From an uncultured Bacteroidales bacterium (GTDB lineage: Bacteria; Bacteroidota; Bacteroidia; Bacteroidales; UBA932): a stretch of DNA of 64,000 nucleotides. Both the position numbers and the translations under genes were made by a program. The stretch is from assembly GCA_900317845.1 (NCBI GenBank), contig ONII01000008.1:1-64000 (forward strand), written 5' to 3'. The notes beneath the pieces are model-generated. The model was not told where the DNA came from and searched no databases. It worked only from the letters and a program-made list of their open reading frames with translations. Positions 55,881 to 64,000 of this stretch are shown here, piece after piece. Numbering within the stretch: the stretch's first letter is position 1; every line of letters starts with the position of its first letter.

Positions 55881-57188
55881 CTATTCCTCCTCATTGTTAT
55901 TGGGTGTTGCAACCCAGAGTGGGTTCTGTTTCAGCAGTTTGTTCAGGGTGAGTTCACGGGAAGGGATGGGCTGTACACTATACTTGTGGTCTACGCCCAC
56001 TACCTTCTCGTACTTCCCGGTACGAACCAGATCGAACCAACGGAATCCCTCACCAAACAGTTCCAGACGGCGCTCATTCAGGACAGCGTCCAGGAAAGCA
56101 TCCTCATTGGCCGGTGACACATCGGGCAGGCCGCGGAAGCGTCTGAGTTCATTCAGACGGTCGATTCCCAGGGCAAGCCCCTTTCCTTCGGCACTGATCA
56201 GATACATCTCGGCGAGACGGGTGATATAGATAGGATCGTGACCGGCATCGCCCATGCAGTATTTGTTTACTACATTGTTGCTGCCCTGGATATCTACAGA
56301 CACCGTACGGCGCTTGTCAATGTGCTGGAACATGTCCATGGCCTCCTGCGTGGGGCAGAAAGTATAGCTGCCGCCCACCGGGGATTCCTTCGTATAATAA
56401 TACGAGCCGATATTGTAGCTTCCCTCCTCCAGAAGGTTGGAGAAAGTGAAAATCTCTTCCTTGTTGGCCACACCGCGGAAGATATCCGTGAAATCGGCCA
56501 GTGCGAAACGGCCGCAGGTAATCAGTTCTTCGGCCAGTTCCGCGGCTTCGGCTTTCTTGCCCATGGCCAAATAGGTTCGGGCCAGAAGAGCCTTTGCAGC
56601 ATCCTTGGACACGTAATTCTTGGTGGTGAAATCGGGAGCCAGCTTCACGGCCTGCTGGAATTCAGATTCGACGAATTTCCAGGCATCGGCCTCCGGAGTC
56701 TGGGCAATATCCTCGGTGATAATCTTGTCCACGATGGGAACGTCTCTCCAGCGGGCCACGATATTGTAGTAGTACAGGCCCCTGAAGAAATGGCCCACGC
56801 CCAGCATCTCGTTTTTCTTAACCGATTCCGGCAGTTTCTCGATGGAACGGATGAAGTTGTTGATCTGATACATGCCGGCATAGTAACCATTCCAAGGTCC
56901 GCCAACCATAGAGTTGTCAGGGCCGATGGCACCTTGAATCACCAGAGCCGGTGTATTGGTAGATGTAGCACCCGGGCGGATGAGGTCACCGCCGATGATG
57001 TCAAACATGGCCCAGCCGTTGAATGTAGGTTTATACTGGGCAATGTTGTATACGCCAACCATCAGCATTTCGGCATCGTCTTCCGTAAGATTGTCACTGG
57101 AGACGGCATTATGCGGATACTGGTCCAGAAACTTGCCACAAGAAACCAGGGCCAGTGCTGCTGCAATAATATAGATATACTTTTTCAT
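55881..57188 (-). CDS. susD: RagB/SusD family outer-membrane lipoprotein, locus 2
   Basis: 435 residues, on the short side for SusD (usually 500-600). Lipobox LVSC (Cys17) then GKFLDQYPHNAVS. TPR-type helices GVGHFFRGLYYYNIVARWRDVP and KDAAKALLARTYLAMGKK are present, as is the C-terminal NERRLELFGEGFRWFDLVRTGKY. The close of the protein, QPIPSRELTLN and KQNPLW, is standard. It pairs with the SusC gene five bases upstream for binding and uptake. Confidence 0.97.
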   Translation of the reverse strand: MKKYIYIIAAALALVSCGKFLDQYPHNAVSSDNLTEDDAEMLMVGVYNIAQYKPTFNGWAMFDIIGGDLIRPGATSTNTPALVIQGAIGPDNSMVGGPWNGYYAGMYQINNFIRSIEKLPESVKKNEMLGVGHFFRGLYYYNIVARWRDVPIVDKIITEDIAQTPEADAWKFVESEFQQAVKLAPDFTTKNYVSKDAAKALLARTYLAMGKKAEAAELAEELITCGRFALADFTDIFRGVANKEEIFTFSNLLEEGSYNIGSYYYTKESPVGGSYTFCPTQEAMDMFQHIDKRRTVSVDIQGSNNVVNKYCMGDAGHDPIYITRLAEMYLISAEGKGLALGIDRLNELRRFRGLPDVSPANEDAFLDAVLNERRLELFGEGFRWFDLVRTGKYEKVVGVDHKYSVQPIPSRELTLNKLLKQNPLWVATPNNNEEE

Positions 57189-57193
57189 GACGC

Positions 57194-60100
57194 TCAGAAT
57201 TTAAGATTGACGCCGAAGGTAAAAGAGCGGGGCTGGGGAATCCACATGCAGTCCAGGCCCATCTTGGTAGCATCCAGCGAGGTGTTCACCTCCGGATCCA
57301 GGAAACGGAATGGAGCCAGCAGCCACACATTGTCACCCTGGACATAGACACGCAGTTTTTCAACACCAATCCGCTTGGTCAGGTTTGCAGGAAGGGTATA
57401 ACCCACGGAGACCGTACGCAGACGCAGATAGGAAGCGTCGTGAAGGAAGCGCGTGTTTTTGAACATGGTGGAGTTCCAGGTGTATCCATAAATGGCACGG
57501 GGCGTGGTATTGGTAGTTCCGGGACCGGTCCAGCGGGCCAGGGCTTCGGATTCCTGGGCAGGCCAGTTACCGTTACCCAGACGAAGGCCACCCGTCCAGT
57601 ACTCATACAGTTTGGCACCGTACGAGAAAGTGAAGAAAATATTGAAATCGAAACCCTTATAGGTAAAGGAGTTATTCAGACCACCCGTGAATTTAGGGTT
57701 GGCCGATCCGACGAACTGGCTGTCATAGGCGCTGCTGATATCGCCGTCGGGCTCGCCATTGGGGCCGGAAACATCTTCATAGATGCAGTCACCGGCACGG
57801 ACGCCGTAATTGTCGCGCAGATAAGTGGGGACCTCATCATCGCTTTGATAGATGCCGGTCATCTTGATCATATAGAAGCTTCCCACTTCCTCACCCACTT
57901 TCAAGGCGTGATAGTCATCCGTCCTCAGAATCTCATCCTCTCCGATAAGTCCAGTGAGACGGTTGCGGACGAAGGAAATGTTGAAATCACCTTTCCAGTG
58001 GAAGTCGTGCTTGCCAAGGTTTCCGCCGATGGCGAATTCGAGACCCTTATTGCGCATGGAGCCAATATTGCAGGTATAATTGGTAAAACCAGTGGTAGCT
58101 GCAGTAGGCTTGGAGTATAGCAGATTGCGGGTATCTTTCAAGAATGCATCGGCCGTAATGGTAAGGGCGCCGGAGAAGAATGAAAGATCTGTGCCGATAT
58201 CATACTGGTCAGCCTTTTCCCATTCGAGGTCGCGGTTGCCCTGCGTCATCACAGCCAGACCGTTCTTGTTCATGTAATTGTAACCGCCGTTTGCCAGCGA
58301 CTGGTAGGCATAGCTGCCGATACCGCCCTGGTTACCGGTGGCGCCGTAACTCACGCGGAGCTTGGCATTGGTTCCGGTGAATGTCCAGAAAGGTTCTTCG
58401 GTAATGTTCCAACCCAGTGAAACGGACGGGAAGAAACCGTAACGATGTTCCGGGGCGAACTTAGACGAACCATCATATCGGGCGTTCACAGTTGCCAGAT
58501 AACGATTCTTCCAGTTAACGGTAGTGCGGAACATAAAGGACTGCAGGCCCCAGGAGGAAAGGCCAGAGGTAACTTCCGGGAATTCTGCTGCAACGGAGTT
58601 CACGTCAAAGGACTTGGAGGGGAAACCCTGGCCCTTCTGGCGGGCAGTGGAATTATTATCCAACTGGAAGGAATGGCCCAGCATGACGTCCAACGAGAGG
58701 CCATCGAATGCATGGCTGTAGTCGAGGATGTTGTCTACGACGATGGACGTGAAGTTTTTGCGGGAATCGATGAGCACGCCTACAGAGTTGCCGTACATGT
58801 GCTCGGCAGAATACTGCACATGGTCTTCGGCTGCCATAAAGTCGCCACCGAAACTTGTCTTGAAATGCAGATCCTTGGAGAAATTCAGGCGGACAAAAGC
58901 GTTCCCGTACATACGGTAGCTTTTGTTGTATACATTCTGTTCATTGATAGCCTGGACAAGGTTGTAGTGAAGGAGCTCGGCATTGATGATGGTATAAGAG
59001 CCGTCCGGTTTGAAGGGAGTATCCCAAGGGCGGTGCTCAAGGCCATGCGTCAACATGGATGTGCCGATATTGCCATCGGGCACACGGTTGGCGTTGGTAT
59101 AACTGAAATTCAATGAAGCACCCACGGAAAGCCAGGGACGTACATCGCTGTTGACATTGGCTTTAATGCCGTATTTCTGGTACAGGCTCCCCATGCCCAC
59201 ACCTTCATTCTGTTTGGCGTTGGCAGAAATATAATAATTGCTGTTTTCGGAACCTCCGGAAACCGAAATATTGGTACTCCAGCTCTTGGCTACACGGAAC
59301 ACCATGTCCAGCCAGCTGAATTGCGGTTTGCCGGGATACGGATTCTCCAGACGGGCGATAGAACTGCCGGTCTGCATATTGTAATTGTCGATGGCCTCAT
59401 TCTGCACTTCCAGGTACAGGTCGGCGTCTGCCACCTTCAGCTTGGAAAGGTTGGGCAGGTAACTCAGGCCGAAAGTTGCATCGGCCGACAGCTTGGGAGC
59501 GCCTTTCGCACCTTTCTTGGTGGTGATAATAATGACGCCGTTGGTACCGCGGGAACCATAGATGGCCGCCGATGCGGCATCCTTCAGCACCTGCACCGAT
59601 TCGATATCGGCAGGATTGATATCGGAAAGGCCGGTAAGGGATTCACCTCCCCATGCGCCGGTATCACCCGAGGTATTGCTCATGGGAACACCGTCAATCA
59701 CATAGAGGGGTTCGTTTCCGGCAGTCAGGGAGCCGATACCACGGATACTCACACGGCTTTTTCCACCCGGAGTGCCGGAGGCCGCCGTCACATTTACACC
59801 GGGCACACGGCCCTGCAGCATGGCATCGGGACTCAGCACCTGACGCTCGCCTTCCTCGGCCGGCTTATATGTTGCGATGGCCGATGTGATATCCCGGCGC
59901 TGCATGCTGCCGTAACCCACAACAACGGATTCTTCCAGCAGCGTGATATCATCCGACAGCATGATAATGAAGCCATCTGTCCGGGAGCCCAATGGAAAAC
60001 GGACTTCCTTGTATCCCAGCATGCTCACAAGAAGGACATCGCCTTGCTGAGCCTGAATGGAAAAGGAGCCGTCGTTGTCGGACATGGCGACAGCCGACAT

Positions 60101-60490
60101 ACCTTCCACCTGAATAACGGCGCCGATGACAGGGCCATCTTTATCCTGGACCTTTCCCGAATAAACCTTCACTGCGCCCTTCTCTTTCTTGACAATCAGA
60201 ATAATCTTGTCTTTGATACGGGCTTCACAATTGGTTCCTTCCAGAAGGGAGGCCAGGACCTGCGAGAGTCTCTTTCCGCTGGGAGCTGTTACTACTTTTT
60301 TCAGATCCAGCAGATTCTCATTGTATGCGATGGAATAGCCGCTTTGCTGTTCAACTGCCGACAACGCTCCGGAAAGGGTCAGGCGACTTTTGGAAAAGTT
60401 GATGACCGGTTCCTCCTGCGCTTGGAGCAGGTTAGGGATGAGCAGGCCTATCAGCAGCATACAACATGTAAGCATAATAGTCTTTCTCAT
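57194..60490 (-). CDS. susC: SusC/RagA family TonB-dependent transporter with STN domain, locus 2
   Basis: 1098 residues. Signal peptide to about 24, an STN domain (about 30-102; LTLSGALSAVEQQSGYSIAY), carboxypeptidase-like regulatory domain (about 107-185), TonB-box region EESVVVGYGS, plug with VSIRGIGSLTAGNEPLYVIDG and VLKDAASAAIYGSRG, and a barrel ending FTFGVNLKF. The STN domain is the piece that signals to a FecR anti-sigma factor, and the FecI/FecR genes lie directly upstream, so substrate binding should switch on the locus. Confidence 0.98.
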   Translation of the reverse strand: MRKTIMLTCCMLLIGLLIPNLLQAQEEPVINFSKSRLTLSGALSAVEQQSGYSIAYNENLLDLKKVVTAPSGKRLSQVLASLLEGTNCEARIKDKIILIVKKEKGAVKVYSGKVQDKDGPVIGAVIQVEGMSAVAMSDNDGSFSIQAQQGDVLLVSMLGYKEVRFPLGSRTDGFIIMLSDDITLLEESVVVGYGSMQRRDITSAIATYKPAEEGERQVLSPDAMLQGRVPGVNVTAASGTPGGKSRVSIRGIGSLTAGNEPLYVIDGVPMSNTSGDTGAWGGESLTGLSDINPADIESVQVLKDAASAAIYGSRGTNGVIIITTKKGAKGAPKLSADATFGLSYLPNLSKLKVADADLYLEVQNEAIDNYNMQTGSSIARLENPYPGKPQFSWLDMVFRVAKSWSTNISVSGGSENSNYYISANAKQNEGVGMGSLYQKYGIKANVNSDVRPWLSVGASLNFSYTNANRVPDGNIGTSMLTHGLEHRPWDTPFKPDGSYTIINAELLHYNLVQAINEQNVYNKSYRMYGNAFVRLNFSKDLHFKTSFGGDFMAAEDHVQYSAEHMYGNSVGVLIDSRKNFTSIVVDNILDYSHAFDGLSLDVMLGHSFQLDNNSTARQKGQGFPSKSFDVNSVAAEFPEVTSGLSSWGLQSFMFRTTVNWKNRYLATVNARYDGSSKFAPEHRYGFFPSVSLGWNITEEPFWTFTGTNAKLRVSYGATGNQGGIGSYAYQSLANGGYNYMNKNGLAVMTQGNRDLEWEKADQYDIGTDLSFFSGALTITADAFLKDTRNLLYSKPTAATTGFTNYTCNIGSMRNKGLEFAIGGNLGKHDFHWKGDFNISFVRNRLTGLIGEDEILRTDDYHALKVGEEVGSFYMIKMTGIYQSDDEVPTYLRDNYGVRAGDCIYEDVSGPNGEPDGDISSAYDSQFVGSANPKFTGGLNNSFTYKGFDFNIFFTFSYGAKLYEYWTGGLRLGNGNWPAQESEALARWTGPGTTNTTPRAIYGYTWNSTMFKNTRFLHDASYLRLRTVSVGYTLPANLTKRIGVEKLRVYVQGDNVWLLAPFRFLDPEVNTSLDATKMGLDCMWIPQPRSFTFGVNLKF

Positions 60491-60526
60491 AGAAACGAGG
60501 ATTGGTTATTAGATAATGATAAATGA

Positions 60527-61435
60527 TTAACGGATGTAAATGGCATCATCAGTGCGGCTGTACCGCATGGACGGGACTACCGAACATATGGCGTCCAGCA
60601 ATTCGTCCACGGTTTCTCCGTGGATAAAGCGTGCGCTGATCCTGGCCTTGTCATATTTGGAGGTGGTCAGGTAAACCTGGACGCCATAGTGGCGCTGGAT
60701 AATCCTGATAATCTCATGGATAGACTCCGAATGGAAACAAAGATTGCCCCCTTCCCAGGACATGGATTCAGAGGAATTGGCACGCCCATGGACAAGGGCG
60801 CCGGTGGAACGCTCCAGAGCGCAGTACTGTTCCGGCTCCAGTTCCACCACCCTTTCAGGCGCGTTCTTCGGCCAGGCCGCGATGGCGCCCCTGTTCAGGG
60901 TTGCGGTAACCATGGGATCGTCGAAATAGGCTTTCACATCAAAGCGGGTCCCATGCACCTTCACCACCAGGTCGGAGGTCTGCACATAAAAAGCATCCTC
61001 CTCAGAAGCAGTCACATCGAAAATAGCCTCCCCGGAAAGGAACACCGTGCGTTCCGATTGGAAAGTCTCCGGATAAATGAGTACCGACTGTGCATTCAAC
61101 AGGACACGGGAATGGTCGGGAAGAATAACCTCGGCGGTTTCTCCGCAAGATGTGGAACGCTGGATATAATTGACGGCTGCGACCTGGTTCTGCGGCGCAG
61201 TACGGCGTGCATAGCGGACAGAAAAGACCGGTACCAGAATCAGGGCACAGACAGCCGCAACCGAGAAGATGACTCGGAGGTACTTTGTCCTGCGGATGCT
61301 CCGTTCCCTGGCAAGATAGGCTTCCAACGTCCGGGAGCGCTTCATCACCTCTTCAAAAGCGGCGTCCAGTTCCTCCGAAGACATGGGAAACGGTTCAATC
61401 TGATCCCACCCCGGGAAATGATCGAAAGGTGTCAT
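60527..61435 (-). CDS. FecR-type anti-sigma factor
   Basis: 302 residues. A cytoplasmic N-terminus (1-52) precedes one membrane helix (about 54-75, VIFSVAAVCALILVPVFSV). The periplasmic FecR domain (about 95-200) shows AEVILPDHSRVLLNAQS and GEAIFDVTASEEDAFYVQT; the C-terminal DUF4974/STN-like part (about 230-302) shows LCFHSESIHEIIRIIQRHYG. It should hold the adjacent ECF sigma factor until SusC signals. It is the second gene of locus 2, 54 bases after the sigma gene. Confidence 0.95.
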   Translation of the reverse strand: MTPFDHFPGWDQIEPFPMSSEELDAAFEEVMKRSRTLEAYLARERSIRRTKYLRVIFSVAAVCALILVPVFSVRYARRTAPQNQVAAVNYIQRSTSCGETAEVILPDHSRVLLNAQSVLIYPETFQSERTVFLSGEAIFDVTASEEDAFYVQTSDLVVKVHGTRFDVKAYFDDPMVTATLNRGAIAAWPKNAPERVVELEPEQYCALERSTGALVHGRANSSESMSWEGGNLCFHSESIHEIIRIIQRHYGVQVYLTTSKYDKARISARFIHGETVDELLDAICSVVPSMRYSRTDDAIYIR

Positions 61436-61489
61436 AGTTTTAGCGTTTACGTAATAAAGACGAAAAAAGGGGCGTCAGCCCCTAAGAGA

Positions 61490-62032
61490 TTATAGAAAAA
61501 AAGCGATGCATGAAGTGATTTTACGCAATTCCTTCAGTGCAGCATTGATGTGATTCTCCACGGTTTTCTTGGAAATCCCCAGCTCTGCAGAGATCTCTTC
61601 GTTGCTTTTCCCCTGTTTTCTGGACATGAGAAAGACCTGTTTCCGCTTCTGAGGCATCCGTTCCACCATACGGTCTATCTGATACTGGCGTTCGCGCGCA
61701 AAGTATTCTTCATCCAAATCATAGGATTGGGAGTCGTCGGTATGCTCTTCCAACGGAATCTTGACTTTATGGGTGCGGCCATAATCGATGGCGGCATTCC
61801 GGCACATCCGATAGAGATAGGCGCCAAGAGAACGGATCTTGCCCAAAGATGAGCGGATGAGCCAGATTTTTACAAACAGATTCTGCGCAAGGTCCTTCGC
61901 CTCGTTTTCATCCTGAATAAGCGCAAGGAGAAATGATACGGCTTTGGGATAATAGTATTCGAACAGTTTCCGGAAGGATTCTTCATCCCCCTGGGAGAGC
62001 CGTTCAATTATCTTTCCTTCATCCGTAAGCAT
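61490..62032 (-). CDS. ECF RNA polymerase sigma factor (Bacteroidetes expansion type)
   Basis: 180 residues. Sigma region 2 covers about 12-82 (FRKLFEYYYPKAVSFLL, ENEAKDLAQNLFVKIW, SLGAYLYRMCRNAAIDYGR) and region 4 about 115-172 with the helix-turn-helix SNEEISAELGISKKTVENHI. Paired with FecR and an STN-SusC, it is the positive regulator of locus 2. A TAnnTTTG box ends four bases before its ATG, suggesting a leaderless or near-leaderless message. Confidence 0.95.
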   Translation of the reverse strand: MLTDEGKIIERLSQGDEESFRKLFEYYYPKAVSFLLALIQDENEAKDLAQNLFVKIWLIRSSLGKIRSLGAYLYRMCRNAAIDYGRTHKVKIPLEEHTDDSQSYDLDEEYFARERQYQIDRMVERMPQKRKQVFLMSRKQGKSNEEISAELGISKKTVENHINAALKELRKITSCIAFFL

Positions 62033-62036
62033 GTAA

Positions 62037-62070
62037 CAAAATTAACAATACTTTAATAATAACGAACAAA
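62037..62070 (-). promoter_or_regulatory. Promoter of the ECF sigma gene (leaderless type)
   Basis: Minus strand TTTG (62070-62067) and TAATTTTG (62044-62037) are 22 bases apart, slightly longer than the usual 19-21. The predicted start falls at or within two bases of the ATG at 62032. Confidence 0.5.
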
Positions 62071-62096
62071 ACGGCCTGGACACCCAAGCCGTTTTG
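62067..62096 (-). terminator. Terminator-like hairpin after dnaK
   Basis: Nine-bp arms CAAAACGGC (62067-62075) and GCCGTTTTG (62088-62096) with an inner TGG/CCA pair. On the minus strand TTCGTTATTATT follows. It ends dnaK and shares four bases with the -33 element of the ECF sigma promoter. Confidence 0.65.
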
Positions 62097-62134
62097 CTGA
62101 CGAATTGAATTATTTTCGGGATGAGCTGCCTGAA

Positions 62135-64000
62135 TTACTGCTCATCGGGGCCTTCGGGCTGAGGGCCGTTGGGCTGAGGACCGCCCTGGAACGGGCCCTG
62201 AGGGCCACCGGCCTGCTGGCCGGCCTGGTACATCTTCTCGAAGGCTTTGTTCAGGGCCTCGGAGTACTTGTCGATGTCGGCCAGGTTCTGAGCCTTCACG
62301 GCCTCCTTGAGGGCGTTGCAGTTGGTTTCTACCTCGCTCTTGACATCGGCAGGAACTTTGTCGCCGTTCTCCTTGAGGAACTTCTCCGCCTGGAAGGTGA
62401 GGGCGTCGGCGGTGTTGATTTTGTCGATGCGCTCTTTCTCTGCCTTATCAGCAGCTTCGTTGGCCTTAGCCTCGTCCCGCATGCGCTGGATCTCGGCGTC
62501 GGACAGGCCGCTGGAGGCCTCGATGCGGATGTGCTGCTCCTTGCCGGTAGCCTTATCCACAGCGCTCACGTTCAGGATGCCGTTGGCGTCAATGTCGAAG
62601 GTAACTTCAATCTGAGGTACGCCACGGGGTGCCGGAGCAATGCCGTCCAGGTGGAAGATACCAATCTGCTTGTTGTCCTTGGCCATGGGGCGTTCGCCCT
62701 GCAGCACGCGGATTTCTACACCGGGCTGATTGTCTGCGGCCGTGGAGAACACCTGGCTCTTCTTGGCCGGGATGGTGGTGTTGGACTCGATGAGCTTGGT
62801 CATGACGCCGCCAAGGGTCTCGATACCCAGGCTCAGCGGGGTGACATCCAGCAGAAGCACGTCCTTCACATCACCGGCGAGCACACCGCCCTGGATGGAA
62901 GCGCCGATAGCGACAACCTCGTCCGGGTTCACGCTCTTGTTGGGCTCCTTTCCAAAGAAGTTCTTCACCAGTTCCTGCACGTACGGGATACGGGTGGAAC
63001 CACCGACCAGCAGCACTTCGTCAATATCCGAAGGATTCAGGTGCGCATCGGCAAGGGCCTGACGGCAAGGGGCGATGGAGCGCTGGAACAGGGCGTCCGA
63101 CAGCTGCTCGAACTTGGCACGCGTGAGGGTCTTTGCCAGGTGCTTGGGCACACCGTCCACCGGCATGATGTACGGCAGGTTAATCTCCGTAGAGGTCTGG
63201 CTGGAAAGTTCAATCTTGGCTTTCTCAGCAGCCTCTTTCAGACGCTGAAGGGCCATCGGATCCTTCTTAAGGTCGATACCGCCGTTCTCTGCAGCGAACT
63301 CGCCGGCGAGCCAGTCGATGATAACCTGGTCGAAGTCGTCACCGCCAAGGTGCGTGTCACCGTTGGTGGACAGAACCTCAAATACGCCGTCACCGAGCTG
63401 GAGGATAGAGATATCGAAGGTACCGCCGCCGAGGTCGTACACGGCCACTTTCATGTCCTTGTCCTTCTTGTCCAGGCCGTATGCCAAAGCGGCAGCCGTG
63501 GGCTCGTTGATGATACGCTTGACATCCAGACCGGCAATACGGCCGGCTTCCTTGGTGGCCTGACGCTGCGAGTCGGAGAAGTAAGCAGGAACAGTGATAA
63601 CCGCTTCTGTCACTTCCTGACGGAGGTATTCTTCCGCCGTCTTTTTCATCTTCTGCAGAATCATGGCGGAGATTTCCTGCGGCGTGTACAGCTTACCGTT
63701 GATGTCTACGCGCGGGGTATTGTTTTCTCCACGGACCACTTTGTAGGGTACGCGGCTCACTTCCGTATTCACCTGGTCATAGGTCTCACCCATGAAACGC
63801 TTGATGGAGAACACGGTATTGTTGGGGTTGGTAATGGCCTGACGCTTGGCCGGAGAGCCGATTTTACGCTCACCACCGTCGGTGAAGGCCACTACGGAAG
63901 GGGTTGTGCGCTGCCCCTCGTTGTTGATGATGACAGTAGGCTGATTGCCTTCCATCACAGCGACGCAGGAATTGGTTGTTCCCAGGTCGATACCGATAAT
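62135..64000 (-). CDS. dnaK: Chaperone DnaK (Hsp70), 5' end cut by the window
   Basis: 621 residues are present; only the first few codons are outside, since the frame runs to the edge with the phosphate-1 motif [18 protein letters not shown] at once. ATPase landmarks follow: [40 protein letters not shown] and [12 protein letters not shown]; then the linker [16 protein letters not shown], the substrate-binding domain, the helical lid and a C-terminal Gly/Gln/Pro-rich tail ending EGPDEQ. It refolds proteins in the cytoplasm. Codon bias is strong, as expected for an abundant protein. Confidence 0.98.
   Translation of the reverse strand: MIGIDLGTTNSCVAVMEGNQPTVIINNEGQRTTPSVVAFTDGGERKIGSPAKRQAITNPNNTVFSIKRFMGETYDQVNTEVSRVPYKVVRGENNTPRVDINGKLYTPQEISAMILQKMKKTAEEYLRQEVTEAVITVPAYFSDSQRQATKEAGRIAGLDVKRIINEPTAAALAYGLDKKDKDMKVAVYDLGGGTFDISILQLGDGVFEVLSTNGDTHLGGDDFDQVIIDWLAGEFAAENGGIDLKKDPMALQRLKEAAEKAKIELSSQTSTEINLPYIMPVDGVPKHLAKTLTRAKFEQLSDALFQRSIAPCRQALADAHLNPSDIDEVLLVGGSTRIPYVQELVKNFFGKEPNKSVNPDEVVAIGASIQGGVLAGDVKDVLLLDVTPLSLGIETLGGVMTKLIESNTTIPAKKSQVFSTAADNQPGVEIRVLQGERPMAKDNKQIGIFHLDGIAPAPRGVPQIEVTFDIDANGILNVSAVDKATGKEQHIRIEASSGLSDAEIQRMRDEAKANEAADKAEKERIDKINTADALTFQAEKFLKENGDKVPADVKSEVETNCNALKEAVKAQNLADIDKYSEALNKAFEKMYQAGQQAGGPQGPFQGGPQPNGPQPEGPDEQ

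Overview
The window comes from a Bacteroidota genome, most likely an uncultured gut-type Bacteroidales of moderate-to-high GC; the genus cannot be fixed from sequence alone. The support is: two SusC/SusD pairs, many lipoproteins with fimbrillin-like, BACON, GLUG and IPT/TIG domains, a short (286 aa) primary sigma factor of the Bacteroidetes type, an ECF sigma/FecR pair feeding a SusC with an STN domain, and repeated TAnnTTTG promoter boxes instead of E. coli -10/-35 elements. No tRNA, rRNA, CRISPR array, IS element or phage gene was recognised, and no stretch above 300 bases lacks a gene.

Layout. 1-3712 (+): end of an ABC exporter, a VanZ-like protein and a large secreted amidase-like protein. 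3831-7941 (-): htrA/degP, rpoD and argS. 8056-10242 (+): dnaN and an exonuclease. 10239-12910 (-): nadD, a CYTH protein, an orphan metal/cofactor-binding lipoprotein and a TonB-domain lipoprotein. 13005-38018 (-): LOCUS 1, about 25 kb of co-directional genes. 38224-41705: housekeeping gmk, fba and trpS plus a small FNT channel. 41802-62032 (-): LOCUS 2, about 20 kb of co-directional genes. 62135-64000 (-): dnaK, cut by the window edge.

The two loci are the remarkable part. Locus 1 in transcription order: GDPD lipoprotein, fimbrillin/GLUG/DUF4886-like giant, fimbrillin/EEP fusion, small ORF, fimbrillin/GLUG lipoprotein, small ORF, fimbrillin/GLUG lipoprotein, SusC, SusD, BACON/GLUG/phosphodiester glycosidase (NAGPA), BACON/GLUG lipoprotein, secreted EEP phosphoesterase, OPA-family organophosphate transporter. 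Locus 2: ECF sigma, FecR, STN-SusC, SusD, NAGPA, two IPT/TIG-NHL lipoproteins, secreted EEP, fimbrillin/NHL/EEP fusion, small ORF, fimbrillin/NHL lipoprotein, hairpin, SGNH hydrolase, GH3, OPA-family transporter. Locus 1 has no recognisable glycoside hydrolase or polysaccharide lyase, and locus 2 has only one GH3. What they share is SusCD import, phosphodiester/phosphoesterase chemistry (NAGPA, EEP, GDPD) and an inner-membrane carrier that keeps both phosphate-binding arginines of the GlpT/UhpT family. My inference is that both loci harvest phosphodiester-linked or phosphorylated glycans (teichoic-acid-like polymers, glycosyl-1-phosphate phosphodiesters or phospholipid/GPI head groups) and import the resulting sugar or polyol phosphate. 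The substrate is not proven by the sequence.

Control differs. Locus 2 is headed by an ECF sigma/anti-sigma pair matched to its STN-bearing SusC. Locus 1 has no regulator, but its first gene has a run of nine G between the only nearby ATG and the lipoprotein signal peptide. As sequenced it is one base out of frame, which suggests phase-variable expression (or a homopolymer sequencing error).
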